From positions 1-25,722 of the forward strand of contig JANWVB010000006.1 in assembly GCA_025057695.1 (NCBI GenBank): DNA of 25,722 nt, given 5' to 3'. How positions within the stretch are numbered: the first letter of the stretch is position 1; each line of letters begins with the position of its first letter. Made by a program: the position numbers and the translations under genes. Of this stretch, positions 6,877 through 14,767 are shown piece after piece. Source of the stretch: Patescibacteria group bacterium. GTDB taxonomy: Bacteria > Patescibacteriota > Microgenomatia > UBA8517. The notes beneath the pieces are model-generated. The model saw only the letters and a program-made list of their open reading frames with translations, had not been told where the DNA came from and did no database searches.

Positions 6877-8679
6877 ATGGACGATGTGTCAATTGTCAAG
6901 CAAAAAACAGATATCGTTTCTGTAATTGGAGAGCATGTAAATTTAAAAAAGGCCGGTAGGAATTATAAGGGTTTGTGCCCTTTTCATAATGAAAAAACAC
7001 CGTCTTTTATGGTTTCTCCTGAGCTTCAAATTTTTAAATGTTTTGGTTGTGGCGAAAGTGGGGATGTATTTTCGTTTTTACAAAAATACGAGGGTATGGA
7101 ATTTTATGAAGCCTTGGTTAGTCTTGCAAAGAGATCAGGTGTGGCATTGAGAGGTTCATTTACAAACCAAAAAAGCGACAAGGCTTATCTTCTTGAACTA
7201 AACGCTTTAGTTGCCAAATTTTATCATTATATTCTTACCAAACATCCGTTTGGCAAGTACGCTTTGGATTATTTGATCAAAGAAAGAAGATTAAAACCAG
7301 CGACAATATCTGAGTTTAATTTGGGATATTCGCCGCAACAACCAAGCTTGTTTCATAATTTTTTCTTTTCCAAAAAAAAGATAAGCCCTTCTGATTTGGA
7401 AAAAGCAGGGATTGTTTATATCAAAGACGGTTTTGCCATAGACAGGTTTCGTGGCAGAGTAGTTTTCCCGCTTGCCGATTCGCGTGGAAATATTTGCGGA
7501 TTTGCCGGTAGAATTACACCCAGAGATTCAAACAAAGAACTTGCAAAATATATCAATACTCCAGAAACAGCGGTTTATCGCAAGTCCGAACTTTTGTATG
7601 GAATACATCTTGCAAAACGGCATATAAAAATGCAAAAAAGCGCTGTTGTTGTCGAAGGAGAATTGGATATGATCTCGTGTTATCAGGTAGGTGTAAAAAA
7701 TGTGGTTGCCATAAAAGGATCTGCTCTTACATCAGATCAAGCGCACATGCTTTCGCGCCTTTGTTCCAAAATAATTTTGGCTTTTGACTCCGATTTTGCT
7801 GGGGATTCTGCGGCAAAAAGGGGAATAAAAGTGCTTAATGAGTATGGTTTTGAGGTTTCGGTTGCAGAGTTTGGCAAATATAAAGACCCTGATGAAGCGG
7901 CGAGGTGTGACAAACAATCTTTGTTTAAAGGGATAGACAACGCTGTTCCTGTCTGGGATTTTATTATCAGTTCCATTTTTAAAAAACATGCCAAAGATGG
8001 CAATTTTTCCAAATCCCGTATTAGTCGCGAAGTTGTAGCTGTTCTTTGCGAGATAGACGATTTAATTATTAGATCTTTTTATATCAATTTTGTTGCAGGT
8101 AAACTTGGTGTTTCACAAGAAGTGGTTGAAGCTCAAGTTCAAAACTATATTCGCTCTCGGAGGAAAATTTTAGATGTTGCGCAATTTGATGTTAAAACCA
8201 CAATCGCAGAAAGCGCTAATGATAATCAGAAACAAAAAGATGTTGTTGAATTATGGCAAGAAAGGCTTTTTTCTTTGACTATTTCTTATGACTTAAAACA
8301 ACTTATTAATCTTTACGAAGATGGTGTTTTTACTAACGTAGTATTAAAAAAGATAATTGATCATTATAAGAACTACAATGATTTAAATATTTCTTATGCT
8401 AAATTGGTTGAGATCTTGCCGCCAGAACTATCTGAGAAAGCCAAAAATCTGGCACTTTTAGATATACCTGAAGACCAAGAAGATATACAAAAAGAAATAC
8501 GTGAATTGACGATAAGAATAAAAAGACACAATTTAAATTTAGAGAAAGAAATGATATTAAGTAAAATTAGAAAAATAGAAGTTGATGGCAATGATAAAAA
8601 TGAGGATGAGCTTATAAATCTTCAGAAGAAATTTAACCAAATAGTCCATAAGATTGCTAGCCTTGCACTTGACAGGTGA
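6877..8679 (+). CDS. dnaG: DNA primase DnaG
   Basis: DnaG synthesises RNA primers at the replication fork. The 600-residue protein has all expected parts. The CHC2 zinc ribbon (residues 34-58) has C34, H37, C55 and C58 in LCPFHNEKTPSF and FKCFGCGESGDVFSFLQ. The catalytic core follows, with RFRGRVVFPLAD at 190-201. The TOPRIM domain has VVVEGELDMISCYQ (E260) and the metal-binding LAFDSDFAGDSAA (D304/D306). The C-terminal helical, helicase-interacting region (about 380-600) is poorly conserved, as usual. It begins with ATG 6877 and ends with TGA, which shows UGA is a stop here. rpoD follows in the same direction after 45 bp; the pair is the conserved macromolecular-synthesis arrangement, here without rpsU. 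Confidence 0.97.
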   Translation: MDDVSIVKQKTDIVSVIGEHVNLKKAGRNYKGLCPFHNEKTPSFMVSPELQIFKCFGCGESGDVFSFLQKYEGMEFYEALVSLAKRSGVALRGSFTNQKSDKAYLLELNALVAKFYHYILTKHPFGKYALDYLIKERRLKPATISEFNLGYSPQQPSLFHNFFFSKKKISPSDLEKAGIVYIKDGFAIDRFRGRVVFPLADSRGNICGFAGRITPRDSNKELAKYINTPETAVYRKSELLYGIHLAKRHIKMQKSAVVVEGELDMISCYQVGVKNVVAIKGSALTSDQAHMLSRLCSKIILAFDSDFAGDSAAKRGIKVLNEYGFEVSVAEFGKYKDPDEAARCDKQSLFKGIDNAVPVWDFIISSIFKKHAKDGNFSKSRISREVVAVLCEIDDLIIRSFYINFVAGKLGVSQEVVEAQVQNYIRSRRKILDVAQFDVKTTIAESANDNQKQKDVVELWQERLFSLTISYDLKQLINLYEDGVFTNVVLKKIIDHYKNYNDLNISYAKLVEILPPELSEKAKNLALLDIPEDQEDIQKEIRELTIRIKRHNLNLEKEMILSKIRKIEVDGNDKNEDELINLQKKFNQIVHKIASLALDR

Positions 8680-8690
8680 AAATGTATAAT
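8663..8690 (+). promoter_or_regulatory. Candidate rpoD promoter at the end of dnaG
   Basis: A consensus TATAAT lies at 8685-8690, just after the dnaG stop. TTGCAC (8663-8668) sits 16 bp upstream. A TTGACA at 8669 is too close (10-bp spacer) to be its -35 partner. It would give rpoD its own transcript with a leader of about 28 nt, in addition to read-through from dnaG. Confidence 0.45.
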
Positions 8691-8724
8691 TGTCCGTAGG
8701 CGCTTCATTTTGCGTCTTTTTGTC

Positions 8725-9798
8725 ATGCGAAAAAATGTAACGCTTCTTATTAAGAAAGGAAGAGATCAAGGATTTTTGACACAGGATGAAATTTTAGAGG
8801 TGTTTCCTGATGCTGAAAATAGGATATCAGAGCTTGATGATTTTTATGACAAACTTTTAGGTGAAGGAATAGATGTTTTTGAATCGGTTTCTGTGGATCA
8901 ACTAGATACCGATGAAAAGGCAAAAGAAAAACTAGAGCGCGAAATAGAAATACTTTCTAAATTATCAGGTGTTGAGTCCACGGATCCTGTTAGGCAGTAT
9001 CTCCGCGAAATTGGCAAAGTTCCTCTTTTAGATGCTGAAGAAGAAGTCGAACTTGCCAAAAAATTTGAGAAAAAAGAAGCGAGAGCAAAAGACAAATTAA
9101 TAGAAGCGAATCTTCGTCTTGTTGTATCTATAGCCAAAAAATATATTGGCAGAGGACTATCGCTTTTGGATTTAATACAAGAGGGCAATCAAGGGCTTAT
9201 TCGCGCTGTTGAAAAGTATAATTGGAGAAAGGGGTTTAAGTTTTCTACATATGCGACTTGGTGGATAAGACAGGCTATAACTCGCGCTATTGCTGATCAA
9301 GCAAGAACTATCCGCATTCCTGTCCATATGGTTGAAACAATAAACAAGCTTTATCGTATTAGTCGTAAGTTGATGCAAGATCTTGGTCGCGAGCCTACTG
9401 CTGAGGAAATTGCCGAACAAGCAGAAATAGAACCAGAACGAGTTCGTGAGATTTTTAAAATTGCCCAAGAAACAACATCTCTTGAACAGCCTGTAGGAGA
9501 AGACAACGAAAGTTTTTTAGGTGATTTCATACCAGATGAATCTCAACTTTCGCCTGTCGATCAAGCTTCCAAGCAACTTTTGAAGGACCACTTGGACGAA
9601 GTTTTATCAACTCTTACAGATCGCGAGGCTAAAGTTTTAAAACTAAGGTTTGGGCTTGAAGGTTCAAAACAGATGACTTTGGAAGAAGTGGGAAAAGTTT
9701 TTGGTGTAACTCGCGAGCGCATCAGACAAATAGAAGCGAAGGCTTTACGCAAATTAAAACATCCATCAAGGAGAAAGAAGCTTCAGGATTATTTGTAA
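8725..9798 (+). CDS. rpoD: Primary sigma factor RpoD/SigA
   Basis: This housekeeping sigma subunit directs RNA polymerase to -35/-10 promoters. The 357-residue form is compact. It has a short region 1.1-like head (residues 5-55), region 1.2 (DPVRQYLREIGKVPLL, 87-102), then region 2 with LIEANLRLVVSIAKKYIGRG, DLIQEGNQGLIRAVEKY and FSTYATWWIRQAITRAI (about 125-190). Region 3 spans about 200-255, and region 4 has LTDREAKVLKLRFG and the helix-turn-helix VGKVFGVTRERIRQIEAKAL (322-341). The start at ATG 8725 is preferred to an upstream TTG at 8710 because MRKNVTLLIKKGRDQG fits sigma region 1.1. The complete -10-recognising and -35-recognising segments fit the TATAAT-like boxes seen throughout the window. 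Confidence 0.97.
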   Translation: MRKNVTLLIKKGRDQGFLTQDEILEVFPDAENRISELDDFYDKLLGEGIDVFESVSVDQLDTDEKAKEKLEREIEILSKLSGVESTDPVRQYLREIGKVPLLDAEEEVELAKKFEKKEARAKDKLIEANLRLVVSIAKKYIGRGLSLLDLIQEGNQGLIRAVEKYNWRKGFKFSTYATWWIRQAITRAIADQARTIRIPVHMVETINKLYRISRKLMQDLGREPTAEEIAEQAEIEPERVREIFKIAQETTSLEQPVGEDNESFLGDFIPDESQLSPVDQASKQLLKDHLDEVLSTLTDREAKVLKLRFGLEGSKQMTLEEVGKVFGVTRERIRQIEAKALRKLKHPSRRKKLQDYL

Positions 9799-9861
9799 TG
9801 AAATTTTTATTAGATAATTATTAAAAAAGTGAATTAAAGTTTTAGGTTAAGTTTGAAATTG

Positions 9862-9890
9862 TTGAGGTAGTTGTTGCTGTTTGATAGACT
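9862..9890 (+). promoter_or_regulatory. Possible promoter of the PEGA-domain gene
   Basis: TTGAGG (9862-9867), a 17-bp spacer, then TAGACT (9885-9890), upstream of the GTG start at 9935. Each hexamer matches consensus at four of six positions. This is the best candidate in the 136-bp gap after rpoD, where no clear terminator hairpin is visible. Confidence 0.25.
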
Positions 9891-9934
9891 AAACATTGTT
9901 CTTTTAGGTGGTAATTAAATAAATAGCAAAACAC

Positions 9935-10780
9935 GTGTCAAAGTTTTCTTTAGCATTTGTTATTCTTGTTAGCTTAACTGTAATTGCAGTTCTTATTTTG
10001 GTTTTAATAATTTTTGTAAAGCCTCAAATTGCTGGGATTAGTGTAATTTCAGAACCACCTGCTATTGTGTTAATCGATGGTGTTGAGGTAGGTAAAACGC
10101 CTTATGAAGGCACTTACCAGCCGAAAGAAGTAGATATAAAACTTATACCGGAATTTTCCACTAATACATTTTTGCCTTATGAAACAAGAGTGGACTTGAT
10201 AAGTGGTGTAAAAACTGTGGTTGCTTATAGTTTTGCTCAAACAAAAGACCAAGAATCAGCGAAAATAATATCTTTTGAAAAAGGAATAAATAGGGAAACC
10301 GGAATTACTGTTATTTCTGAGCCATTGGATGCGGATGTTTTTATTAACGGATCCAAAATTGGTGTCACTCCGTACAAAGGTAGTTTATTACCCGGTGAAT
10401 ATTTGCTTACCATAGAAAAAACAGGCTATGAGAGCAAAACTCTATCAGTAAGAGTTGTTGAAGGGTACAAATTAACAGCGTGGGTTAAACTAGCTTTGTT
10501 AGTTTTAGAAGACGACAAAGAACAAATAGAGAACAAGAAAACACAACAAAATTACAACAAAAAGTATGTGGTCATACTTGAAACAGATGTAGGTTTTTTA
10601 AGAGTTAGAAAAAACGCGTCAAGTTTAAGCGAAGAAATTGGCAGAGTATTACCTAAAGAAGAGTACGAACTTATGGAAATAGATGAAAAGACGGGTTGGT
10701 ATAAAATAATACTTGATGATAACACTTATGGTTATGTTTCTAATGAATTTGCGAAGTTGAAAGAAGATATTAAACAATGA
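9935..10780 (+). CDS. Membrane-anchored PEGA and SH3b domain protein
   Basis: The product has 281 residues and starts at GTG 9935 (no upstream in-frame ATG before a stop). One N-terminal transmembrane helix (about 5-28) is followed by two PEGA repeats. The first opens at about 35 (GISVISEPPAIVLIDGVEVG then KTPYEG) and the second at about 126 (GITVISEPLDADVFINGSKI then GVTPYKGSLLPGEY). After a Lys/Gln/Asn-rich linker (about 190-208) comes a bacterial SH3 domain (about 212-275), with VGFLRVRKNASS, EIGRVLPKEEY, GWYKIILDD and YGYVSNEFA. PEGA domains occur in surface-layer and envelope proteins, and SH3b domains commonly bind peptidoglycan or peptides. The likely role is an extracytoplasmic wall-associated protein, inferred from domains. 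Confidence 0.85.
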   Translation: MSKFSLAFVILVSLTVIAVLILVLIIFVKPQIAGISVISEPPAIVLIDGVEVGKTPYEGTYQPKEVDIKLIPEFSTNTFLPYETRVDLISGVKTVVAYSFAQTKDQESAKIISFEKGINRETGITVISEPLDADVFINGSKIGVTPYKGSLLPGEYLLTIEKTGYESKTLSVRVVEGYKLTAWVKLALLVLEDDKEQIENKKTQQNYNKKYVVILETDVGFLRVRKNASSLSEEIGRVLPKEEYELMEIDEKTGWYKIILDDNTYGYVSNEFAKLKEDIKQ

Positions 10781-10798
10781 AATTTTAGATTAACACTT

Positions 10799-11731
10799 TT
10801 AATGTTCTGCGATTCCTCCATACAAAATTAATGTAACAAGACTTACCCATAGAATACTTGAAAAAACAAGACTCTTATCAGTAAGCAAGAGTTTTTCAGG
10901 AGCTTCGGTCTTGTTTTGAAATATTAAGCTTTGATATCTCATGATCCCAAAGATAGCAACAGGAATTGTTATCATTAAAAGTTTGCTTATTGTTGTTGTT
11001 CTTGATATCTCTGACAACAGTATCCAAATGTCGTTTGTTACTTGAGGGGATTCATAGAATGTGTAAAGAGCCCAACTCATCCACGCGGCGTTCCCAAACA
11101 TAGTCACATATGAATTGAGCAAAGGTTTTGAGTAATTTGATAGACTTTTGCGCGTGACGTTTGCTTTTTGAATAATTCCAATTTCTGCTCTTCTTTTTCC
11201 TGACGCTAAAAAAAGGGCTACTGAAATAACGCACAACATGAACCAAACAGACAAGTGAGCGTCAATTACAAAAGCTCCCGCGTAAACTCTTAATAAGAAA
11301 CCTGACGCGATTGTCAAAATGTCAATAACCGAGATATTTTTTAGCCACATTGTGTATAAAAACTGCAATAAAAGATAAAGATATAAAAGAATTGAAAAAA
11401 TAGGATTTAGAAATGAAGAGATGAAAGTTGATGTTCCTATCAATATTAAAGTGGTCGCAACAGCAAGAGGTATTGGGATTTTACCTGACGCTATAGGTCT
11501 ATGCTTCTTGATTGGATGAGCGCGGTCATAAGGAGCGTCGACGACATCGTTGAATATGTAAGTTGCTGAAGTTGCCAGGCAAAAAGATAAGAAGGCAAGA
11601 ACTAAAAGTTCAAAGCTATTAGTTGAAAATAAATGAGGAGAAAACAAAAGCGCCGCAAAAATAGACAAATTTTTGACCCAATGCACCGGACGAAAGGCTT
11701 TTATGAGATAAAAAATTATTTTTATGCTCAT
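10799..11731 (-). CDS. UbiA-family decaprenyl-phosphate phosphoribosyltransferase-like enzyme
   Basis: This polytopic membrane enzyme (310 residues, about 8-9 helices) belongs to the UbiA superfamily. The first aspartate motif is FNDVVDAPYDRAHPIKKHRP (60-79), with N61, D62, D65 and D69. The second conserved region is NISVIDILTIASGFLLRVYA (132-151), followed by SGKRRAEIG (177-185). The HPxKxxRPIASG and GKRRAE signatures are those of DPPR synthase (Rv3806c type), which transfers 5-phosphoribose from PRPP to a polyprenyl phosphate. That is the first committed step toward polyprenyl-phosphoryl-arabinose. The gene overlaps the upstream GT4 by 4 bp (ATGA), so the two are translationally coupled. 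The subfamily assignment is stronger than the exact prenyl length or final sugar, which are inference. Confidence 0.8.
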   Translation of the reverse strand: MSIKIIFYLIKAFRPVHWVKNLSIFAALLFSPHLFSTNSFELLVLAFLSFCLATSATYIFNDVVDAPYDRAHPIKKHRPIASGKIPIPLAVATTLILIGTSTFISSFLNPIFSILLYLYLLLQFLYTMWLKNISVIDILTIASGFLLRVYAGAFVIDAHLSVWFMLCVISVALFLASGKRRAEIGIIQKANVTRKSLSNYSKPLLNSYVTMFGNAAWMSWALYTFYESPQVTNDIWILLSEISRTTTISKLLMITIPVAIFGIMRYQSLIFQNKTEAPEKLLLTDKSLVFSSILWVSLVTLILYGGIAEH

Positions 11732-12801
11732 TTTGATTCTTTAAGTGTAAGCAATAAAAATCCCACAAATACTGCAACTATTAATATTGTATATAACTTA
11801 AATTGAGCATTCAACGAAATTGCGAAAAGTCCAAGCACAAAAGCTCCTAACCAGTAAAAAATTGCTACCATTCTTTTGGAAAGTCCGGATTCGAGCAGTC
11901 TGTGGTGCAGGTGTCCTTTGTCTCCCCATACAGGAGATTTGCCTGAAATTACTCTTCTTGTTATAGTGTACAAGGTATCAATGATCGGTATGCTAAGCAG
12001 AACAAAAAGAGTTCCAACTTTTGTTGTTGACAAAATTGAAAGTACTGAAAGCAAGTATCCTGCAAGTGTTGATCCAGAATAGCCTGGCATAATTTTCTGT
12101 GGATAAAAGTTCCAAGGTAAAAAACCTAAGAAAGCGCCAGCAGTGATAGAAGCGAGTACTATTACTGGCCATTGTGTTATATCAGCGGAATATCTAAATG
12201 ACAAAACTGCGATGAACATTGCTGCAATTGTGGAAACACCGGGGAGTTGCCCATCTACGCCTTTTGCGCCCATGTTAATTATATTCATTAAAAAAAATAT
12301 CCAGCAAATTGCGAAAACATCCTCAATTATCCAAATGTTATGACTATTTCCAAATAGATTAAAACTGATTTGATATTTGGAAAGATCTATTGTTCCACCT
12401 AAGGGATTTGTTAAATAAGAAATTCCTATTCCTGAAACAACAGGGATAACGCTTATTACAAGTAAAACTACCATTCTAATGTACGGATTTATATTATATT
12501 TGTCATCCAATAGTCCTAGTATTGTGATAATTGTTGCCCCAAGCAATATTGCAAGTAAATGTTTGTCCAGTGGCAAAAAAAGCAAAGATGAAAAAAGAAC
12601 CCCTAAGTATATTGCCAGTCCTCCAGCGCGAGGAACTGGATAAGTATGGATTACTTTTGGATGTTTATTTTTGGCAGGGTCGTCTATCAGACCAAATTTT
12701 TCAGATAAAAATATTACAAATGGAGTTGAAAGCAAACTAATTGTTAAAGCGGTAATTGCCGCAAGCGCCACGTTGTTTAAATTCGGTATATTCTCAAACA
12801 T
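11728..12801 (-). CDS. GT4 polyprenyl-phosphate sugar-1-phosphate transferase (MraY/WecA-like)
   Basis: This multi-helix membrane enzyme (357 residues) should transfer a sugar-1-phosphate from a UDP-sugar to polyprenyl phosphate and so start a lipid-linked glycan. Motifs are HTYPVPRAGGLAIYLG (52-67), LGLLDDKYNINPYIRM (95-110; D99/D100 bind Mg), and GDKGHLHHRLLESGLS near 295-310, the HHR motif of WecA-type GlcNAc-1-P transferases as opposed to MraY. The central motif reads NIINMGAKGVDGQLPG instead of the usual NxxNxxDGxDGL, so one aspartate is replaced and one residue added. This variant recalls other CPR sequences but changes a catalytic-loop position. It sits 3 bp after the DUF1648-like gene and overlaps the UbiA gene. 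Acceptor and sugar are unknown. Confidence 0.85.
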   Translation of the reverse strand: MFENIPNLNNVALAAITALTISLLSTPFVIFLSEKFGLIDDPAKNKHPKVIHTYPVPRAGGLAIYLGVLFSSLLFLPLDKHLLAILLGATIITILGLLDDKYNINPYIRMVVLLVISVIPVVSGIGISYLTNPLGGTIDLSKYQISFNLFGNSHNIWIIEDVFAICWIFFLMNIINMGAKGVDGQLPGVSTIAAMFIAVLSFRYSADITQWPVIVLASITAGAFLGFLPWNFYPQKIMPGYSGSTLAGYLLSVLSILSTTKVGTLFVLLSIPIIDTLYTITRRVISGKSPVWGDKGHLHHRLLESGLSKRMVAIFYWLGAFVLGLFAISLNAQFKLYTILIVAVFVGFLLLTLKESK

Positions 12802-12804
12802 TTT

Positions 12805-13167
12805 TCACAATATTGATCCGACAAGGTTTATTATTTTGATTACCGCAATAGTTGTGAATAAACTACAAATAAAAGACACCACAGAAAGTGAATTTTTTAT
12901 AAATTTATCTTTTACAAAGATAGAACATCCGACATTAATAAATAGTATTAAAATAGACATAACAGGAGGAATATAAATGTAGTTTAACGGAGCAAGTTGT
13001 TCTGAACCTTCTGTTTTGCCGTAAAAAAGAGGAATCTCAGGTGGCATGTTTTCTTTTACGAGGACAATTAGAATTATTGTTGCAATATTTAGAATTAAAG
13101 CCAGAAAAACAAGTTTGATTAAAGGCAAGGATTTGGTTTCCGAGATCAAGTTTTTTTTAGTATGCAT
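12805..13167 (-). CDS. Small three-helix membrane protein, DUF1648-like
   Basis: The product has 120 residues with hydrophobic helices at about 17-37, 67-87 and 93-118. After the first helix comes NMPPEIPLFYGKTEGSEQLA (39-58), which resembles the P-x-x-[IV]P-x-[HL][FY]-x-x-x-G segment of DUF1648 membrane proteins. Function is unknown. It is the first gene of a tight three-gene run, with GT4 3 bp downstream and then UbiA, so it may assist the lipid-linked glycan enzymes. A perfect TATAAT ends exactly 6 nt before its ATG, predicting a leaderless message starting on the ATG. Confidence 0.65.
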   Translation of the reverse strand: MHTKKNLISETKSLPLIKLVFLALILNIATIILIVLVKENMPPEIPLFYGKTEGSEQLAPLNYIYIPPVMSILILFINVGCSIFVKDKFIKNSLSVVSFICSLFTTIAVIKIINLVGSIL

Positions 13168-13173
13168 GGAAGC

Positions 13174-13179
13174 ATTATA
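13174..13179 (-). promoter_or_regulatory. Leaderless promoter of the DUF1648-GT4-UbiA operon
   Basis: Perfect TATAAT on the minus strand with six bases (GCTTCC) before the ATG at 13167, so transcription would start on or beside the ATG. The -35 region is weakly matched (TTCTTA at a 17-bp spacing). Confidence 0.5.
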
Positions 13180-13234
13180 CTTTGTTTATTTAAGATAAGA
13201 ATCAGGCTTAAAATTATAAGAAATTAATTAGGCA

Positions 13235-14710
13235 TCAATAAAGCCTTTTCCAGATTTTAGCCTCATCAATTTGTAAAGCAAAAGCATATCTTTCCTGTAA
13301 AAAAATTTCCAGTTCATTAAATTGTTCCGAATTAGGAATGACTACCACATGCTCTGGCGGTTTTTTTTGCATTTGATCAATAATATCCTTTTTGTTTGCA
13401 AATTCATTAATGTGGTATCCTGCCACATATTTGATTGTAGGAAGTCTTCTGGTAAGGGCGTATAAAGATGGGGAGTCGTCCCATACAAAGATGTTGTTAT
13501 AGCGATGGGAATTATTGTTTATGTATTTTGCTATTTTGTAGTTTCTATTGATATTTTCTCCGAAAGTTTGAAAGTATTCCTCTTTTGTATAGTTGCCTAA
13601 CGCGAATGATATAAACGATTTATAATATGAAATTGGCTCATAGTACCAGAATTTGTAATAAAAAGGAACAGCAATCACTATAAACAAGGGGAATAAAGCA
13701 TATACTTGGAATTTTGATTTATTGGTTAAGAAATAGGACAACATTATAGAAATTCCGGGTACAGCTTGAATTAGATAGTGAGGGTATGGTCTTTCGGATA
13801 AGGTTACCGCGAAAGTGGATGTAAGCAACCACGCAGTAGCAAATGCGAATTTTTTATCAATCTCTCTTCTTTTTACAAGGATGATTGCAAACACCATTGC
13901 TAAAATTAAAAAGCGCACAAGAAGGGGATAGTTTCTAATGAAAAATGATTTTTGAACATCATCCGGTCTCCAAGATGACAAATAATCGAAATTTTGGATT
14001 ATTGTTGCTGAAACATATTCATTTAAAACGCTCTTGGATGTATACCAGACAAGAATAAAGATTATCGGGACAGAAAGTCCAGCGACGAAGTGGGTTAGGT
14101 TTTTTATTGGATTTATGAGTTTGATTTGATCTGTTTTTGCTTTGCAAGCAAAAAACATTAAAATTACCAAAGAATCAAGTAAGGCGGGAATTTTGTAAAG
14201 TCCTGCAATGGATAAAAAAATACCGCTTATAAAAAAATCGTTGGAAGTCACATTTTTTTTAAACAGAAATAAAAAAGAGGTAATTGTGAATCCAATCATA
14301 AAAATTTCGGCGTTTGCAATATTTCCTTCCAGAAGAGGGATATTTGTCAAAATTGCAAAAATTAAAGTTGCCACCAATCTTGCGTTTCTTGTTTCATTAA
14401 AAAATTTTTCAGTTAATTTCCAGAACAAAAAAATTGTCACTAAATTCCACAAGGCAAGAATTGCTTTAAACCAAAATAAACTTTGCACAATTGCGGCGGT
14501 GAAGTAAATGAGTGGAGGTTTGTTATCGTGAAGATCTTTGTAAAGAGTTAATCCTTGCCTAATTCCTTCACCTATTGTGAGGTATATCATCTCGTCTCCA
14601 TAAGAGTATGGTTCAAAAAAAGTTGGTATTCTAATCAAAAGAACCGCAATTAAAAGTAAGAAGAGCCATCTTGGGATGATAAATTGCCTTTTTAGGTTGG
14701 TTACGAACAT
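13235..14710 (-). CDS. GT39/ArnT-like membrane glycosyltransferase
   Basis: This 491-residue GT-C fold protein has about 11 hydrophobic segments. The first extracytoplasmic loop carries the family signature: PYSYGDEMIYLTIGEGIRQG (34-53), with the D39/E40 pair, then LYKDLHDNKPPLIYF (57-70), as in PMT and ArnT enzymes. The C-terminal part (about 390-491) is soluble and includes IFVWDDSPSLYALTRRLPTI. Such enzymes use polyprenyl-phosphate-linked sugars and transfer them to lipid, glycan or protein outside the membrane. It lies 57 bp downstream of a second GT39-type gene in the same direction and 67 bp upstream of the DUF1648-GT4-UbiA operon, which could supply a lipid-linked donor. Donor and acceptor are unknown. 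Confidence 0.82.
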   Translation of the reverse strand: MFVTNLKRQFIIPRWLFLLLIAVLLIRIPTFFEPYSYGDEMIYLTIGEGIRQGLTLYKDLHDNKPPLIYFTAAIVQSLFWFKAILALWNLVTIFLFWKLTEKFFNETRNARLVATLIFAILTNIPLLEGNIANAEIFMIGFTITSFLFLFKKNVTSNDFFISGIFLSIAGLYKIPALLDSLVILMFFACKAKTDQIKLINPIKNLTHFVAGLSVPIIFILVWYTSKSVLNEYVSATIIQNFDYLSSWRPDDVQKSFFIRNYPLLVRFLILAMVFAIILVKRREIDKKFAFATAWLLTSTFAVTLSERPYPHYLIQAVPGISIMLSYFLTNKSKFQVYALFPLFIVIAVPFYYKFWYYEPISYYKSFISFALGNYTKEEYFQTFGENINRNYKIAKYINNNSHRYNNIFVWDDSPSLYALTRRLPTIKYVAGYHINEFANKKDIIDQMQKKPPEHVVVIPNSEQFNELEIFLQERYAFALQIDEAKIWKRLY

Positions 14711-14767
14711 TCTGTTATGGTATTTTAATATTAAGTATAGTCTGCTTATTTATAGAGTAAATAATTT

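Noticed and set aside
8669..8690. TTGACA followed by TATAAT before rpoD as a perfect promoter
   Set aside because: The spacer is only 10 bp, too short for a sigma-70 pair; TTGCAC at 8663 gives a usable 16-bp spacer instead.
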